NCBI GenBank assembly: GCA_003254925.1
Contig: QANZ01021163.1
Location: 32,937 to 96,936 of the forward strand
DNA length: 64,000 bases
Reading direction: 5' to 3'
DNA from: Chamaecrista fasciculata
Lineage: Eukaryota > Streptophyta > Magnoliopsida > Fabales > Fabaceae
Part shown: positions 36,118 through 49,447 of the stretch, piece after piece
Position numbering within the stretch: the stretch's first letter is position 1
How the letters are laid out: each line of letters begins with the position of its first letter
Program-made: the position numbers and the translations under genes
The notes under the pieces: model-generated
Told to the model about the DNA's origin: nothing
Database searches by the model: none
What the model saw: only the letters and a program-made list of their open reading frames with translations

Positions 36118-39100
36118 ATGCTTAGATTTCTACTGCTATGGGCGTCTATTCTCTGTTTCTCTCTTACTTCGTGTTTTGCTCGACGAGGTGAGCTTCGATT
36201 TCTCTGATTACTTTTTCTTCATTTGTATATTCAAGTGCAGTCACGTGTTCGTGGTGATGTCTGAGGTTTTGAATTAGGATGTCTAGATTTCGAATCTGTT
36301 ATACGGGAATTTGTGTGAGGAGGTTCGGATAAAACTCATGCTTGAATTCGATTGAGGTCCAGTGTGATGAGGGGTGGATCTTCTTTCGTGCTTTTTGTGC
36401 ATTAGAGAGATCAATGGTGACTGAATGTTATAATGCTTGAGCAGAAATTGGAATGCAAAGCAATATTCTGTCTCTTCATCTTTTTTCTTTTTGTTTCTGA
36501 TTTCTTGGTTTTGGTTCGAAATTTTAGTATTGCCCACCCATTTGATTTCATCTCGCGTCTTGGAAATTTCCAATGCTAAATAGAAGGGCAAATAGTGAAA
36601 CTATTTCATTCTCTGTGTATGGGTTTAATTACACACTTAAAAAATGGTTTGACTAAATGTTTTTTGAGTAAAAAGAAAAGAACTTGGTTGACATTTTCCA
36701 CTCAATCTTAATAACTAAATGATATTGTGCTAATGATGCGGCGTACTCAACTGCCTGTTTTTTTTAATACCTTAAGAATGTTATAACAAGTTAACTTGTC
36801 CAAAATCGCCGTTCAAATTACGTTTAACCAATTTTCTTTATATTCATTTTTGAGTTAGTGTAACGTAACGTGTTTAAACAGCATTCTGAAATCTGAACAA
36901 TAATTAGTACCCTATCGAGTTCACTGTGTCTTTCCATCATGAATACTGGCATACGTTAAGCCTTAGCTGCTACATATAGTTTGAGTATCTCGGGCATTTT
37001 ATGGAAAATCACATTTGCAACCTACAGTTCAACTGTTTATTAATCCAAGTGTGAGTGCACCAGAATGATGGTACTGTTACCCCAAAAAAAAAAAAAAAAN
37101 AAAAAAAAAAAAAAAAACAGAATGATTACTTTCACATATCAGAGGATTAAGGATTTTCATTCTTGTGTTTTAGAATATTGTTCTACACCTATCCCCCCCC
37201 TTTAATTTTGTTGTATTTTCTGCAGCACCATATGCTATGCGCATTAGCTGTGGGGCTCGTCAAAATGTCCAAACAAAACCAACCAGCACTCTCTGGTATA
37301 AGGACTTTGGATATACAGGAGGCATACCCGGAAATGCATCTCATCCAAGTTACATTAGTCCTCCACTCAAAACTCTCCGCTACTTCCCCTTGTCTGAAGG
37401 TCTTCAAAATTGCTATAATATTCAAAGAGTGCCAAAGGGGCACTACTCAGTCAGGGTCTTCTTTGGAACTTTAGTACAGCCTAGAGCTACTAGTGAACCC
37501 CTATTTGATATTTCTGTTGAAGGCACCCAAATATATTCCTTGAAATCGGGTTGGACCAGTAAGGATGATCAAGTATTTGCTGAAGCCCTTCTGTTTCTTA
37601 CAGATGGTACTGTCTCAATCTGTTTCCATAGCACAGGTCATGGGGATCCGGCAATCCTGTCAATTGAGATTCTTCAAATTGATGATAAAGCGTATTATTT
37701 TGGCCCACAGTGGGGTCAAGGGATAATACTTAGAACAGCCAAAAGACTGAGCTGTGGTTTTGGACAGTCAAAATTTGGCATAGATTATGGTGGAGATCCC
37801 TGGGGAGGAGACAGGTTTTGGGAGCACATTACAACTTTTGGTCAGGATTCGGATCGACCTAGATCTGTTGAAACTAGGGTCAAACAGGCTTCACTTCCTC
37901 CAAACTTTTATCCTGAAACTCTTTATCGCTCAGCGCTAGTTAGTACTAAGAATCAGCCTGAATTAACATATACAATGGATGTGGATCCCAATCGAAACTA
38001 CTCTATTTGGTTGCATTTTGCAGAGATTGATAATTCAGTGACTGGTGTCGGGCAAAGAGTGTTTGACATTGTGATAAATGGTGACGTTGCTTTCAAAGAT
38101 GTAGATGTTGTAAAATTGAGCGGGGATCGTTTTACTGCACTTGTGCTTAATACAACAGTTACTGTTAATGGGAGGACTTTGACAATTACCTTGAGCCCCA
38201 AAGAAGGCAGTCTTGCCATCATCAATGCCATTGAGATATTTGAAGTTATTATGGTCGAATCAAAAACTTTATTACAGGAAGGTAAATATGCCAACCCTTG
38301 CTGTTGTTACATACAGTTACAGGTTCTCTTTCTTTTTTTCAGAATCAAGAATTTAATCAAGAAGGCACTTTGTTTGCTTTTTATGATATTGTATGGAGTA
38401 AAGGATTAAAAGTTTTAGGTCTAATAGCCTTATAGCAGGTTTTTTTTTTTTTTTGGCTAGGAGTATGGATTTCTGGTAGTTTAAACTGCTAGCAACATTT
38501 TTTACTGTTTGTAATGTATCTATTGTATGTTTAAATTATGTTCAAAGCTACAATATTCTGTGATAATGAAAGTTCATCCTTACTATCTGTGGTATTTGTT
38601 ATATGATTGAAACGAATTTGGCTACAATTTGTCACGGAATTTGAATTATTTTGTAATGCCCACAATGCTTGCAAGCTCAGGAACTATATCATTAACGTAG
38701 AACTATGTTTGCTTTAAAAGGAAAGAAAAAGGTTCGTGCACACAATTCATTATACTCTGATACTTCGTCTATTGCTTTGTAAAGGGCACAGCATGAAACT
38801 GGTGTAGAGCCTAATCTATACTGTTATCGTTTTTGCTACTTTTAGATGGGGTAGATCATACCTGTTCTGTCTCTTTGTTGTCTCACATTTTTTTCTTTTC
38901 TATTGCTATTGTACGTCCTACTTCCCTCCCTCAATCAGAGATGAAATAGTTCGGTTATTGATTGCTTGATTTATGATACTGTTCCATGTGATAGCTCTTT
39001 AACTTTTCTTTCTACTAATGATAGTGAATGTCGTTTCTGGTAATCCAAAGTGCATGCAAACTCCTTAAGTTGATAATTGTTCCTTTACTCTAGTTAGGGC

Positions 39101-42100
39101 TTTACAATCACTGAAGAAGGCATTGGCGCTTCCCCCAAGGTTTGGGTGGAATGGTGATCCATGTGTTCCCCAGCAACATCCATGGACTGGAGCAGACTGT
39201 CAATTAGACAAAAAACTTGGCAAATGGGTCATTGATGGACTGTATGTTTTCCTTTTGTTTAGGGTTTTTATTTTACATCAGTGTTAGGAATATTAATCCC
39301 TGGACTTCTAACTGCTTAAGCTTCTGTAATGAAGTTACTTGACAATCTTAGTATGTAATCGATTTTATCTACCTCTTTTTCTTTTTCTTTTTTTTTTTAA
39401 AAAATTTTTCTTACTTCATCCATGTGTGATATTTTTTTCCTCGTTCTTCCACTACCAAATATTCTTCAGCATTAAAGCTTTAAAAATGGTGGGAAATAAA
39501 CTATTTTTCTAGTAACAAAAATTTGGAAAACTTGTATGACATAGCTATATTCATTGTCTCTATACACTGTGAAAATTAATACTAAAAACCTGATTAATAA
39601 ATGTTGGATTTTTTGTGATTTTGACTATTTGTATTTCCCTTTACTCAAATTTTCTTGACCCTGCTTGTTTTTTGAAAAAATCATCAAACCCCATTTTGCA
39701 GTTAGCAAAGGGATTGGTACCCCTAGATTACAACTGTCATTGCAATTTGTGCTGAACATCTTAATTGAACATTTTATCCCAATGTTTTTGTTAAGTAATG
39801 TTTGATCTTTTGATGGACAGAGGTCTTGACAATCAAGGTCTGAAGGGATTCTTGCCAAATGACATATCTGGACTGCATAACCTACAGATCTTGTGAGTTC
39901 TTAATGATTTCCTGATTTTCCTCAGTACTTCAGATAAAGACAGTTCCTCAATTTTGATGTAAATACTTGAATGCCTGGATTATGTATAATCTATATTTTT
40001 TTACAAACCCTACTTAAATAGAAACAGCCAGCAGCTTTCGTTGCTTATTTTTCCCATGCTTTTTCACATGTACATTACAGAAACTTGAGTGGAAACAGCA
40101 TTCATGGAGCCATTCCGTCCTCGCTAGGATCAATTACTAACTTGCAAGCGCTGTAAGTGGGCTTACTCTTAAAAAACACAACATTGTTTTGAGTCTCTAT
40201 TAGAAACTCAGTAATTGATGGATAGAATACTGTCTGAAAATTTTGAATAGTTATGACCCAGGAATAGTTGAGATAAACAGGGATGAAATAGTGATGGCTC
40301 AGCCTATTTCTTCCTTGTAATCCAACATCTCTTTTTATTGTAATAGACTACGTGCTACTCTTATTCCAGTACTAGGGGATAAGATATGCCTGATAGGAGA
40401 CATGAACTAGTTTATAATGTTGCTCAAAAGATATATTGTACTCTTTACTCCTGGTAGTTGAATGCTCGCTCTCCTCCCAAAAAGAAAAGAAGGAAATACA
40501 TTGTAAGCGTGCTGTGTTTGTAACAGACTATCATTTTCGGTAGTCACGAGCCCAGTTGAATTAGGAACAGATGGATCCTTCAAGTATTGTTAATTCTATA
40601 TGTTGCAAACATAGCTCAGGTTTGTATTGAGTTTTACATAAAATATAGAAGAAAAAGAATCAATCATCCAAATGAACTTTTAAAATATTAATGATAGGGG
40701 CCAACACCCCTCCAGTTGTAGAGAATCATGAGTTGATCCCAGTGTATGTTTCAAAATTACTGGATTTGTCTTTCAAAATTTCAATGATGAGAAATTAGAG
40801 AATTCAGTTCCTTCATGCATTTATATGAACCAGATGAAATTAATCTTCGCTGTTTGATTACCCTTTTTTTTTTTTGGTGAAATTCGCTGTTTGATTACTG
40901 AAAGGTGTGAACTGCGAATCTTTTGTTCCGTGATTGGTTATCTTTTCCTTTGGATACCAACATTTCTGATTTTAATATACATATAGGGACCTGTCCTACA
41001 ACTTCTTCAATGGATCAATTCCAGAAAGCCTTGGAAAGTTGACATCATTGCAGAGACTGTAAGATTCCCAAATGTTTTACTATCATAAGAAAAAGTATAC
41101 ATTAACGTATTATTTAGAAAAGAAAATGAAGAGTTTGTACTTTGTAGTAATAAGAGGGTCTTCATGCAGGAATCTTAATGGCAACTTCCTATCTGGAAGG
41201 GTGCCTGCAGCTTTAGGAGGAAGACTTTTGCACAGAGCTAGCTTCAAGTATGTTTCAATGTTTTAATCTCATTTAGAAGCTTTACACTAAACTTACGTAA
41301 ATGCAGTGAGAGGAGAAATTATTTATTCATGTTATTTGTCCATTTCCTTTCTTTTCTTTCCTGGGTAGTAACGTTTTCAAATCTACACTTCTACACTTGG
41401 ACATGGCTGCAGTTTTACCGATAATGCTGGTCTCTGTGGTATACCTGGGTTAACTACATGTGGAACTCACCTATCTGCCGGTGCTATAATTGGCATTGGA
41501 CTAGGAGCTTCTCTTGCATTTATTCTTCTTGTTACCTGTTCAGTGTGCTGGTGGAAAAGACGGCAGAATATCCTCCGAGCTCAACAAATTGCAGGTAAGT
41601 ATGGCAATCATTTGTTGGTTAGAATATGAAATATGTTTCAGCCTAATATGATTCAAGAGTTTCCATTAATTTTGCATTATCCTGTCCCACTTCGTTTGGA
41701 TGTATTGTATCATTGAAATTACCATGGGATCTCTCATCAGAAAAATTAAATTAAATTAAAAGGGAAAACAAAATCATGTTATTACTAGTATTGGTTTCCT
41801 GGAAAAGCTAACTAGAGAAATTTGAACTCCAAGAACGAATCTGATAATTTTGAACTAACTTGGGGGTGAATGTAAGATCACAATGTAACTAACACCAATC
41901 ATCTTGAGAAGCATTGAGAAACTGAGATCATCCCTTGAATGAAATTGTGAATATTTATGTTGTGTTTGTGATCTTCTTTTGCAGCAAGGGCTGCTCCATA
42001 TGCAAAATCAAGGACCAATTCATCCCGCGATATCCAGATGAACAGGCATAATAGTTATGGAAATAACGCCCGCACCGCTTCTGAGACTGGGCCTATCTTG

Positions 42101-42112
42101 CTTTCGTCATAA
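36118..42112 (+). CDS. RLP4: Receptor-like protein 4 (malectin-like plus LRR, no kinase)
   Basis: Nine coding exons: 36118-36187, 37226-38281, 39094-39241, 39821-39892, 40081-40152, 40987-41058, 41170-41247, 41413-41594 and 41985-42112. All have GT-AG borders and matching phase, for 625 residues, close to the Arabidopsis RLP4 length. Residues 1-21 form a signal peptide (LLLWASILCFSLTSCFA). A malectin-like domain fills residues about 26-360 in one exon. After a DPC-type LRR cap (WNGDPCVPQQHPWTGADC), three 72-nt exons each encode one 24-residue leucine-rich repeat (e.g. LSGNSIHGAIPSSLGSITNLQAL). A membrane helix lies at about 545-568, and the short tail has no kinase. It should sit at the plasma membrane or cell wall as a sensor needing a partner kinase. 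Intron 1 contains an A-run with an N at 37100, outside coding sequence. Confidence 0.93.
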
Positions 42113-43788
42113 CATCCCATCTCTTCCAAATTTCATCGCTTCTGTTTCTGCCTTCAATCCCCGGACTTAGCTGAACAATCTCCCTCTATTTTGGTGTAGC
42201 TGTTGTCAGAAAATTGAACCACTTTTCACAAGCTTCGTAAATCATAAAATTCTGTACATTAATGTTCTTGTTGAAATGTATGTTTAAACTTCAGAAGATC
42301 TTTTTTTTTTGGGTAGGGGTGGTGATGGGGGGGATCTGATAGCATAGGATGCTGTAATACTATATTGATGAATTGCATATAGAATATTCCTTTCCTAGGC
42401 CCATTTATAGTTCATCAGTATGATCTGAAATTTACCTAATATAATGTAAGCAAGTCCAGTATGAACAACCAATCATCTTGGATTGCTCATCTGATCTACT
42501 CAAAGTCCATGTAAAGAGAAACAGTAAAATAAGAGCATGGAGCCAGGGACTTGTTTAAATATTTTGTTTATAATTTCATTTTTTTTCTATTCCTATCTTG
42601 CTAGACTTCTGGTACTTCACTAAAATCTTGCCACTATCTTATTTTACAATACTCACACTCAATCCATTATTCTACTTTGGCAGAGACCATTTGTTGTTCA
42701 AGAGTGAGTAAAGTTATAAATAACAAGTGACGCTTTATAAAAATAATTCCTCCCAAGTGAAAAGAACCATGCTACTTTCCGTGAAGAACCATGGAATCGG
42801 CTTCCACTCGCTGCAGCATAAGTTATTTGCCAAATGATGCACATGGGGGAGTCAGATTCTTTCTGAGAATGATGGCGAAGCTATTTTGCTTTCTTTTAAT
42901 TCCCGTAAGCAAGAGGAACACAACAAAGCTATCATCCAACTACGCGAGATTTGGGAATATTATGCGATCTGCTTATATCACACCCATTCTGTATGCATGT
43001 GTTCAAGATAAGAAAGGAAAAATATATGTATACATATATAAGGATGTATGTATATGAAACAATGATAGTAATGGCCAAAAAAAAAAAAAGAGACAATGAT
43101 AGTATGATACCATTGAAGTACGTAAGCATACAATAGTAGCAACATACTGTATCTAGATTGACTGGATTAATCACATATAAATAACAACTCTAATTTTCAA
43201 TGATGAGTGAATTAAATCTTTACACGAGTAAAATATATAATTTAATTTTTCAAAAATCAAAACAGTATACTATTTAATTTATGAATAATTAATGTAGTTT
43301 TTAATGAAAAACTCGATGATATGTATCCGAGTTACTTACATAATTTATATTTATATAGGATGATTTGTTTATAGAAATATTTAAAAAAAGAACAAAAAGG
43401 TGAGTAAATGAAGGAGGTAATGGTAGAGTAAAGTACGTAGAGTACATATAGAATTATAGATATAGGTAAACATGGGATGGGATTTGGGAAGGGGGAAGGA
43501 AGACCGGAAGAGTGAAGAAGATGACAGTGAAGCAAACAAAAGAGTGAGTGGGGAAAGGTACCGTCCTATCAAATGCCTTGCAAAGCGAAAGCAAAAAGTA
43601 AAACTGAGGGGAAAAAAAAAGCACACGTGTCTATGTGCAGAGAATCAAGAAGATGGTCCCTCTGAAACCAAACCACAACCTACACAGCCACAGAGCCAGA
43701 TTAGTAAAAAAAAACAACAAAACACAAACACATCCCATCAACACTTAAAAAATTGCATACATTCATATCTATGTGTCTATTATATTAA

Positions 43789-43810
43789 GAGAGAGAGAGA
43801 GAGAGAGAGA
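43789..43810 (+). repeat. (GA)n microsatellite
   Basis: Eleven GA units about 1.1 kb before the ERF12-like start codon. Confidence 0.9.
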
Positions 43811-44349
43811 TGGGAAAATGAAAAGGAAGAGGAGGATTCACGTGACCATTATTACAGGCCTGTGTTTTGTATGTTTATGGGGGGTGTCAGGTAGGTGCAG
43901 TCATTCTGAGTCTCAGACTCCCTTCCCTCTTTCTTCCACTACCCACTCGCCCACTCACATCATATATGTATATGTAATAAAAGTGATTGAGTGTCAGAGA
44001 GAGAGACAGGGGGGAAGCGAGTCAAACACGCCAAAGCAGACACACTCTCCACCCCCCATTTTTCACACTCCCTCTCTCTCTCTTCATGGGCCCCAACTCC
44101 TTCTGTTCCCTCCATTTCAGACACCCCATACTATTCTTATTCATTTTCTTTCTTTATTAAAATAAATTCTAGATCCTAATCACTTTTTGTTATTATTATT
44201 TTCTTTTATGGATGTTATTAGTCAAATAAATGGCGTAAGACTAAATACTAGAGTTTTCGTGAGTTATTTAATTTGGTTAGATAAATAGAAGATTTGAATA
44301 GGAGAGAGAGAGAGAAGGGAGGGAGGCGCGTACATTTTGGGAGTAGGGC

Positions 44350-44357
44350 TGACGTCA
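44350..44357. promoter_or_regulatory. TGACGTCA palindrome (bZIP-type site) upstream of ERF12-like gene
   Basis: A perfect TGACGTCA lies in a GC-rich block about 590 bases before the start codon. This is the C-box/CRE-type sequence bound by plant TGA/bZIP factors. The site is seen; its use is inferred. Confidence 0.4.
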
Positions 44358-44750
44358 CAAACATGATCCTATCATATCCTGTATCCTGCGCACACGTCCG
44401 AATCCAATCAGGCGGCGGCTTTTCTCTGATGCCGGGTCCCACCACCCACGCTCTCCTTCTTCCGCGTGTACCTTCGTCCCCTCTCATCCCACGGCTCTCC
44501 TAAAACCAACCGTTTTATCCCATTTTCCTTGCTTTTGTGTGTCTTGTATAGGTTCATTAGAGCACATGTTAAGATTTATTTTTATTAGTTAAGTTTTTAA
44601 ATATTAAAATTATTTTTTAAATAAATTTTAAGATATGAGATCCTCTACTAATAAATTAAAAAAAAGAAATTTTAAAATGTATCTTTAGGAACGCATGTTA
44701 GATAAATCTTAAATATATATATATTATCCACATCCACATTCACACTACTA

Positions 44751-44758
44751 TATAAATA
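44751..44758 (+). promoter_or_regulatory. TATA box of the ERF12-like gene
   Basis: TATAAATA lies 190 bases before the start codon, a plausible core promoter for this intronless gene. Confidence 0.5.
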
Positions 44759-44947
44759 TATACAAAAAGAAGACATAGGCATAGCGGGGGTATAGTATAG
44801 TGTAGTGGTGTGTAGTGTGCCTTCCAGCCGACGATTACGGGAGGCTGCGTGGGTCCCCCCTTTGCTTTGGTTTCCTATTTCACCCACTTTCATATCTCTC
44901 TTCTCTTGTTTATATTATCATACCATTTACCATACATCCTTTCTTCC

Positions 44948-45421
44948 ATGGCTTCATCTTCTCGTGAGGGTCACTACAGAGGGGTTCGTAAGAGGCCATG
45001 GGGTCGTTACGCCGCCGAGATTCGTGATCCCTGGAAGAAGACGCGTGTCTGGTTAGGCACATTCGACACTCCCGAGGAAGCCGCTCTTGCCTACGACGGC
45101 GCCGCCCGTTCCCTCCGTGGTCCCAAGGCCAAGACTAACTTCCCTCCGCCGCCTATTCCCTCCGGTGCCCTCTGCCTCGACCTCAACGCTCCCACCTCCG
45201 ATCACCACCACCATCGCTGGCCTCCCATTCCCTCCGGCCGTCTCGTCCTCAATGAGCTCCTCCACGCCGGCGTTCTCAAGGACATTTCCTGCGTCGTCGA
45301 TCCTCCTCCTCCTCCTCCGCCGCCGCCTCTGCCGTTCATCATCATCATCATCACCTGCCAGAGACCTCCGCAACGGCGTCGTTTCTGGGTCTCGTTCGAA
45401 GAGGGCTTCCGATTGACTTGA
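44948..45421 (+). CDS. ERF12: ERF12-like AP2/ERF repressor, C-terminus apparently frameshifted
   Basis: Intronless ORF of 157 residues from [13 protein letters not shown]. Residues 10-66 are a full AP2/ERF DNA-binding domain ([41 protein letters not shown]) of the group that contains Arabidopsis ERF12. Residues 75-79 (LCLDL, followed by NAP) form an LxLxL EAR-type repression motif. After a Pro run the frame reads an Ile run and an unfamiliar tail. In the +2 frame the DNA instead encodes [13 protein letters not shown] and a stop at 45445-45447, a DLN-type EAR ending. A one-base change in the CCT/CCG repeat at about 45303-45330 is the likely cause, either a true mutation or an assembly error. 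ERF repressors of this class bind GCC-box promoters in the nucleus. Start choice: first ATG before the AP2 domain; the upstream in-frame extension lies in promoter DNA. Confidence 0.88.
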   Translation: MASSSREGHYRGVRKRPWGRYAAEIRDPWKKTRVWLGTFDTPEEAALAYDGAARSLRGPKAKTNFPPPPIPSGALCLDLNAPTSDHHHHRWPPIPSGRLVLNELLHAGVLKDISCVVDPPPPPPPPPLPFIIIIITCQRPPQRRRFWVSFEEGFRLT

Positions 45422-45447
45422 ACGAGCCTCCTCCCTTGTGGCTATGA

Positions 45448-48400
45448 AAACAACCCCCCCATTTTGTATCCTACCTAGTTTCATAGATACCGTGTCCTTC
45501 ATTATGCACTCCCTCCTATCTTTTTTTTTCCTTTCATTATGTTTTTGTTGCTTTAATTAGACCCACCCGTATGTTGTTATGTTAGAGGGAGTTTCTAACC
45601 CCCCAAAAAACAAAAAAAAAATTGAAAATACGAGAAATCCCACGTAAATATTTGTTCCCTATTTTCACTCTCTTCTCCTGTGTGTTAATTTTCATTTCTG
45701 TAATGAGATTGAAGAATTACTTGGTGTTGGAAAACAACACAAACAATGGTGGTAGTTGCGGAGGTGAGTTGTGCCGGCGCGAGTGAATTCCACGCGCGAG
45801 TAAATGGGTTGTTATAGGAAAAGTGGGAAGGGGGAGAGTGAGCGTGTGGGTGTCGGCATGATGGCATTCTCTTTGGGGGTCAGAGAGTACAGAAATCTGG
45901 TTCTGATAATTGTAGCAGTGTATAAATAAAGCCGACCACGACAAGACCCACACGCGATTCAACGCGCGTGTGTTTTCTAGTTTGTTCATATATAACGGAA
46001 TAGTGATTGGAGTAGTGGGGTTGGGTGCACTTGCTGCAGCATGCTCTGTAGTTTGTTCAAACCCTACTATATTAACCTAGTGCTACCACCCAGACCAGGC
46101 CAGAGCAGTGCACAAGTTTCGGATAACTTGGTTCATTACAGAAACATGAGGTCACATCCCATCACCATAATAATTAATAAATACTACAGTATATAGACAA
46201 CACACCCAAATGTCTTCCTTCATTTTCTTCTAGTTTTAACTGCACGCTTTACTGTTTCTTTTTTTTAAAAAAAAATTGTAAAATGGCTTTAAATCAATTC
46301 CCCGCAATTCGCTGCTTTTCATTGTGTTTTCAATTCACCCGACATAATTTTATGCATGTTTAGTTTATAACTATTGGAGGGTACAAGTGCAACCACTCCT
46401 TGTGCCACATTTATAGGTTAATTTATTTTTTTTTAATTTTAGGTTTTTGTCCTTCGCCAGTAATAATGCAATAAATTGTCTTTCCATGTGTAGAAACTGC
46501 TAACTACATGTGATCGAGAAGACATATCCCCAGTTGTACAGTAATATGAAACTCTGAAGATTTCTCATTGATGCGGGCCTTCATTATTAGAGGCTCAAGA
46601 TTATATTATGACGACACTAATTGCTGCAACAAACATGCATTAATAGAACATGTAATGCAAGTTACTGTGGTGTTTTGATGGCGGTGTATTTTTGACATTT
46701 TCATCTTCACTTTTTTTTTTTGGAATTAGGGAGAGAAAGAAAGAGGGAGTAAGAGTTAAGAAAAAATTAAAATATATATAAAATAAGAATATAGAATATC
46801 CAATTCTTATTTTGACAAGATGTAGAGAGGAGACGTGAAGTCAAGTCATTTAATTTGAAAAGGAGAATGAAATATATATATATATATATATATATTTATT
46901 AGTAATGTAGGGGGGTTTGGAGGCACGTTGAGAGCTAGTAAGAGAAATATTAGGGCATGAGGAGGAGTTAGTAGAGCATACGGATTTGATGATGTCAGGA
47001 GTAGTTGAAGTAGCTACTGTATAAGAGCATCATTAAATGTTTCCAGGGGGTTAAAATGCAACAGACATTGTAATTGGGAAAAAATGATTACGTCACTACG
47101 CAAATTTCCAGGAAAAATTAAATTAACCAACGACACCTCTATCTGTCACCTCAATCCATCCCATATATTATTATGTATTCCTTTTTTTCCATTCAATTTG
47201 AATCTTATTTAGTTAGTTTGTATGTGCTTTGACTGCTGGTCTGCTGGATGAGTTTCGTGGGTTCTTGAGAACGTTATAACTTTTTTATATGATTTCTTCA
47301 TACATTATTTGAATCACTATATAGTTTAAAAACATTGATTAAAAACAAAATTAAAGAAGCAGGCATATATAGTAAATGGTAGTGCATGGGAGGACGTTAT
47401 GATGAGATGATGGCACGTGCGTAAGTGAAAGAGCATGAGAAGGTAAAGAGCGTGGCGTGCATGTACGTGGGTGATAAGTGATGAGTGATGAGAGAAAAGC
47501 AATGACACACCACACGACAATCGCATCATCCAATCTCATCATATATATATATAGGTTAGTGAGGTATAGTAGTCTCCACTCTCCGCAGATACTTAGCTTA
47601 CACAATATATAGGATAGCTACTCACTTGGGTTTCATTTCAATTTATTTGAGAATAAGAATAATGAACCAGCACTAGCTAGCTGTGTTGTGTGTATATACA
47701 TATATAGATTAATCTTTTCCTTAAAAGATAGAATATAAAAAGTTTGAAAAAGTAGGAATAGCTTTATGGCGTGAGAGAGAGAGAGATGGGGAAAAGGAAA
47801 ATTAAGAAATGGCAGTCACAAAACCTAATTGTCAGACAAGTGTACAGTGGAGTGGCCTTAAAGACGGACGCATATATCTGCAAACCACCACTTCCACACG
47901 CAAACCCCCTTTACGTTTCTTTGTCACTTTGACACACCCAATACAAAACCTTCAAACAAAAAACCAATATCAAGAATCTTACTAATTGATCAGTATTCTT
48001 AAATTAAATGCGTTATATATTTAAGAATATAATCAGTGTACGTAGTAGATAATATAATAGTATTGGCCAACAAGAGGCATTTAAAAAGTAAAAGGTGAGC
48101 AAAGCATTGTGTTGTGTATGTATGACCAGTTTGACCGAATGGCTTGTTGGGTTGTAAAAGAATGATGATGGGATCCACGTGGCGTGATAGTTAGAGTGAG
48201 AAAAGAAAAGAAAGAAAGAAGCATGCGATAGAATTAGTTGGATGGATGGATGAATGGGGGGCTCATGGTCGTGTCGTATGCTTTTGCTACATCATTATCA
48301 ATGACTGCGCCGTCGCACCCATACTCCATTACTTGCACACCTCTAAACGACGCCGTTTATTTCCTTTACGTTTTCTTTTCCTCTTTCCTCTATCCTTATT

Positions 48401-48507
48401 CCAATGCAACATAATGCCCATACCATACATGATACATCATCATATACATTTTCTTTTTTTTATTAATATTCCTAATGCTCATCCACCCATCCATCCTCCT
48501 CATTAGC
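45448..48507. other. 3-kb spacer, no gene seen
   Basis: AT-rich sequence with scattered short ORFs and an (AT)n run at about 46870-46897. No coding segment or RNA gene was recognised. Confidence 0.5.
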
Positions 48508-48620
48508 ACTGTCAAAACGGGCTTAGGCCCGCGGGCCGGCCCGCCCGCTAAATGGGCGGGCTTGGGCTTAAAAAATTTGGCCCGTTTAAAAACGGGCCTA
48601 AACGGTCCGGCCCGCTTAGN
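48508..48620. mobile_element. Truncated hAT-like element end
   Basis: CACTGTCAAAACGGGC followed by GGCCCG/CGGGCC-rich repeats is typical of one end of plant hAT-type non-autonomous elements. The sequence stops at the N at 48620 and the other end is not found, so it is cut at an assembly join. Confidence 0.5.
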
Positions 48621-48909
48621 GCAAGCAAGGCGGGAAGGTCTGAGCTCAAAAGAACATCACAGCATTTACTAAAGACTAAGCTCTTACCTTGCTTACTCAA
48701 AGCGATCGTGGTTAAGCACGAAGAAGCCTTTACTTCAATCCTACCAAGCCACATCCTAGAGTTATTCCCGGAGAAGGAGGGAGGATGCGTCTCCCTACCT
48801 TCACAACATTCCCTACCTTGTCTAAGTAAGGATGTTGCGGGTGGCACGTGGCCTATGTCAAGCTTACATAAGGTGTCTTGCTCTTGTACACTTAGACATC
48901 TCTTAGACA
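48621..48909. other. GC-richer segment between an N and the minisatellite
   Basis: Unlike its AT-rich neighbours in base composition. Short ORFs on both strands show no family resemblance. It is likely part of the same repeat unit as the minisatellite that follows. Confidence 0.4.
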
Positions 48910-49446
48910 CCTTGGAGGCGTAGCCTTGGAGGGGAGCCTTGGAGGCGTAGCCTTGGAGGCGAAGCCTTGTAGGCTAAGCCTTAGAGGCGAAGCCTTGGAG
49001 GCTAAGCCTTGGAGGCGAGGCCTTGTAAGCGAAGCCTTGTAGGCGAGGCCTTGGAGGCGAAGCCTTGTAGGCGTAGCCTTGGAGGCGAAGCCTTGTAGGC
49101 GAAGCCTTGGAGGCGTAGCCTTGTAGGCGAAGCCTTGGAGGCGTAGCCTTGTAGGCGAAGCCTTGGAGGCGAAGCCTTGGAGGCGAAGCCTTGTAGGCGA
49201 AGCCTTGGAGGCGTAGCCTTGGAGGCGAAGCCTTGGAGGCGAAGCCTTGTAGGCGAAGCCTTGGAAGCGAAGCCTTGGAGGCGAAGCCTTGTAGGCGAAG
49301 CCTTGGAGGCGAAGCCTTGGAGGTGAAGCCTTGTAGGCGAAGCCTTGGAGACGAAGCCTTGTAGGCGAAGCCTTGGCGGCAAAGCCTTGGAGGCGTAGTC
49401 TTGGAGGCAAAGCCTTGGAGGCAAAGCCTTGGAGGCAAGGCCTTGG
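48910..49446. repeat. 14-bp minisatellite, about 38 copies
   Basis: Tandem units of CCTTGGAGGCGAAG alternate with CCTTGTAGGCGAAG and CCTTGGAGGCGTAG variants over about 537 bases, ending at the N at 49447. Because 14 is not a multiple of 3, each minus-strand frame reads an identical 14-residue repeat (e.g. KASPPRLRLQGFAY), which explains the three long overlapping minus-strand ORFs here. I do not think these are genes. Confidence 0.93.
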
Positions 49447-49447
49447 N

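Larger units (their letters stand above)
42113..44947. other. Spacer and ERF12-like promoter region
   Basis: RLP4 3' flank, AT-rich spacer, a (GA)n run at 43789-43810, then a GC-richer block at about 44320-44510 with a TGACGTCA site, and a TATA box at 44751. No gene was recognised. Confidence 0.5.

Noticed and set aside
42791-43057. 88-codon ORF downstream of RLP4
   Set aside because: No family resemblance; ends in AT-rich low-complexity sequence.
48910-49446. Regular repeats suggestive of a CRISPR array
   Set aside because: The units are 14 bases head to tail with no spacers, and the genome is a plant's.
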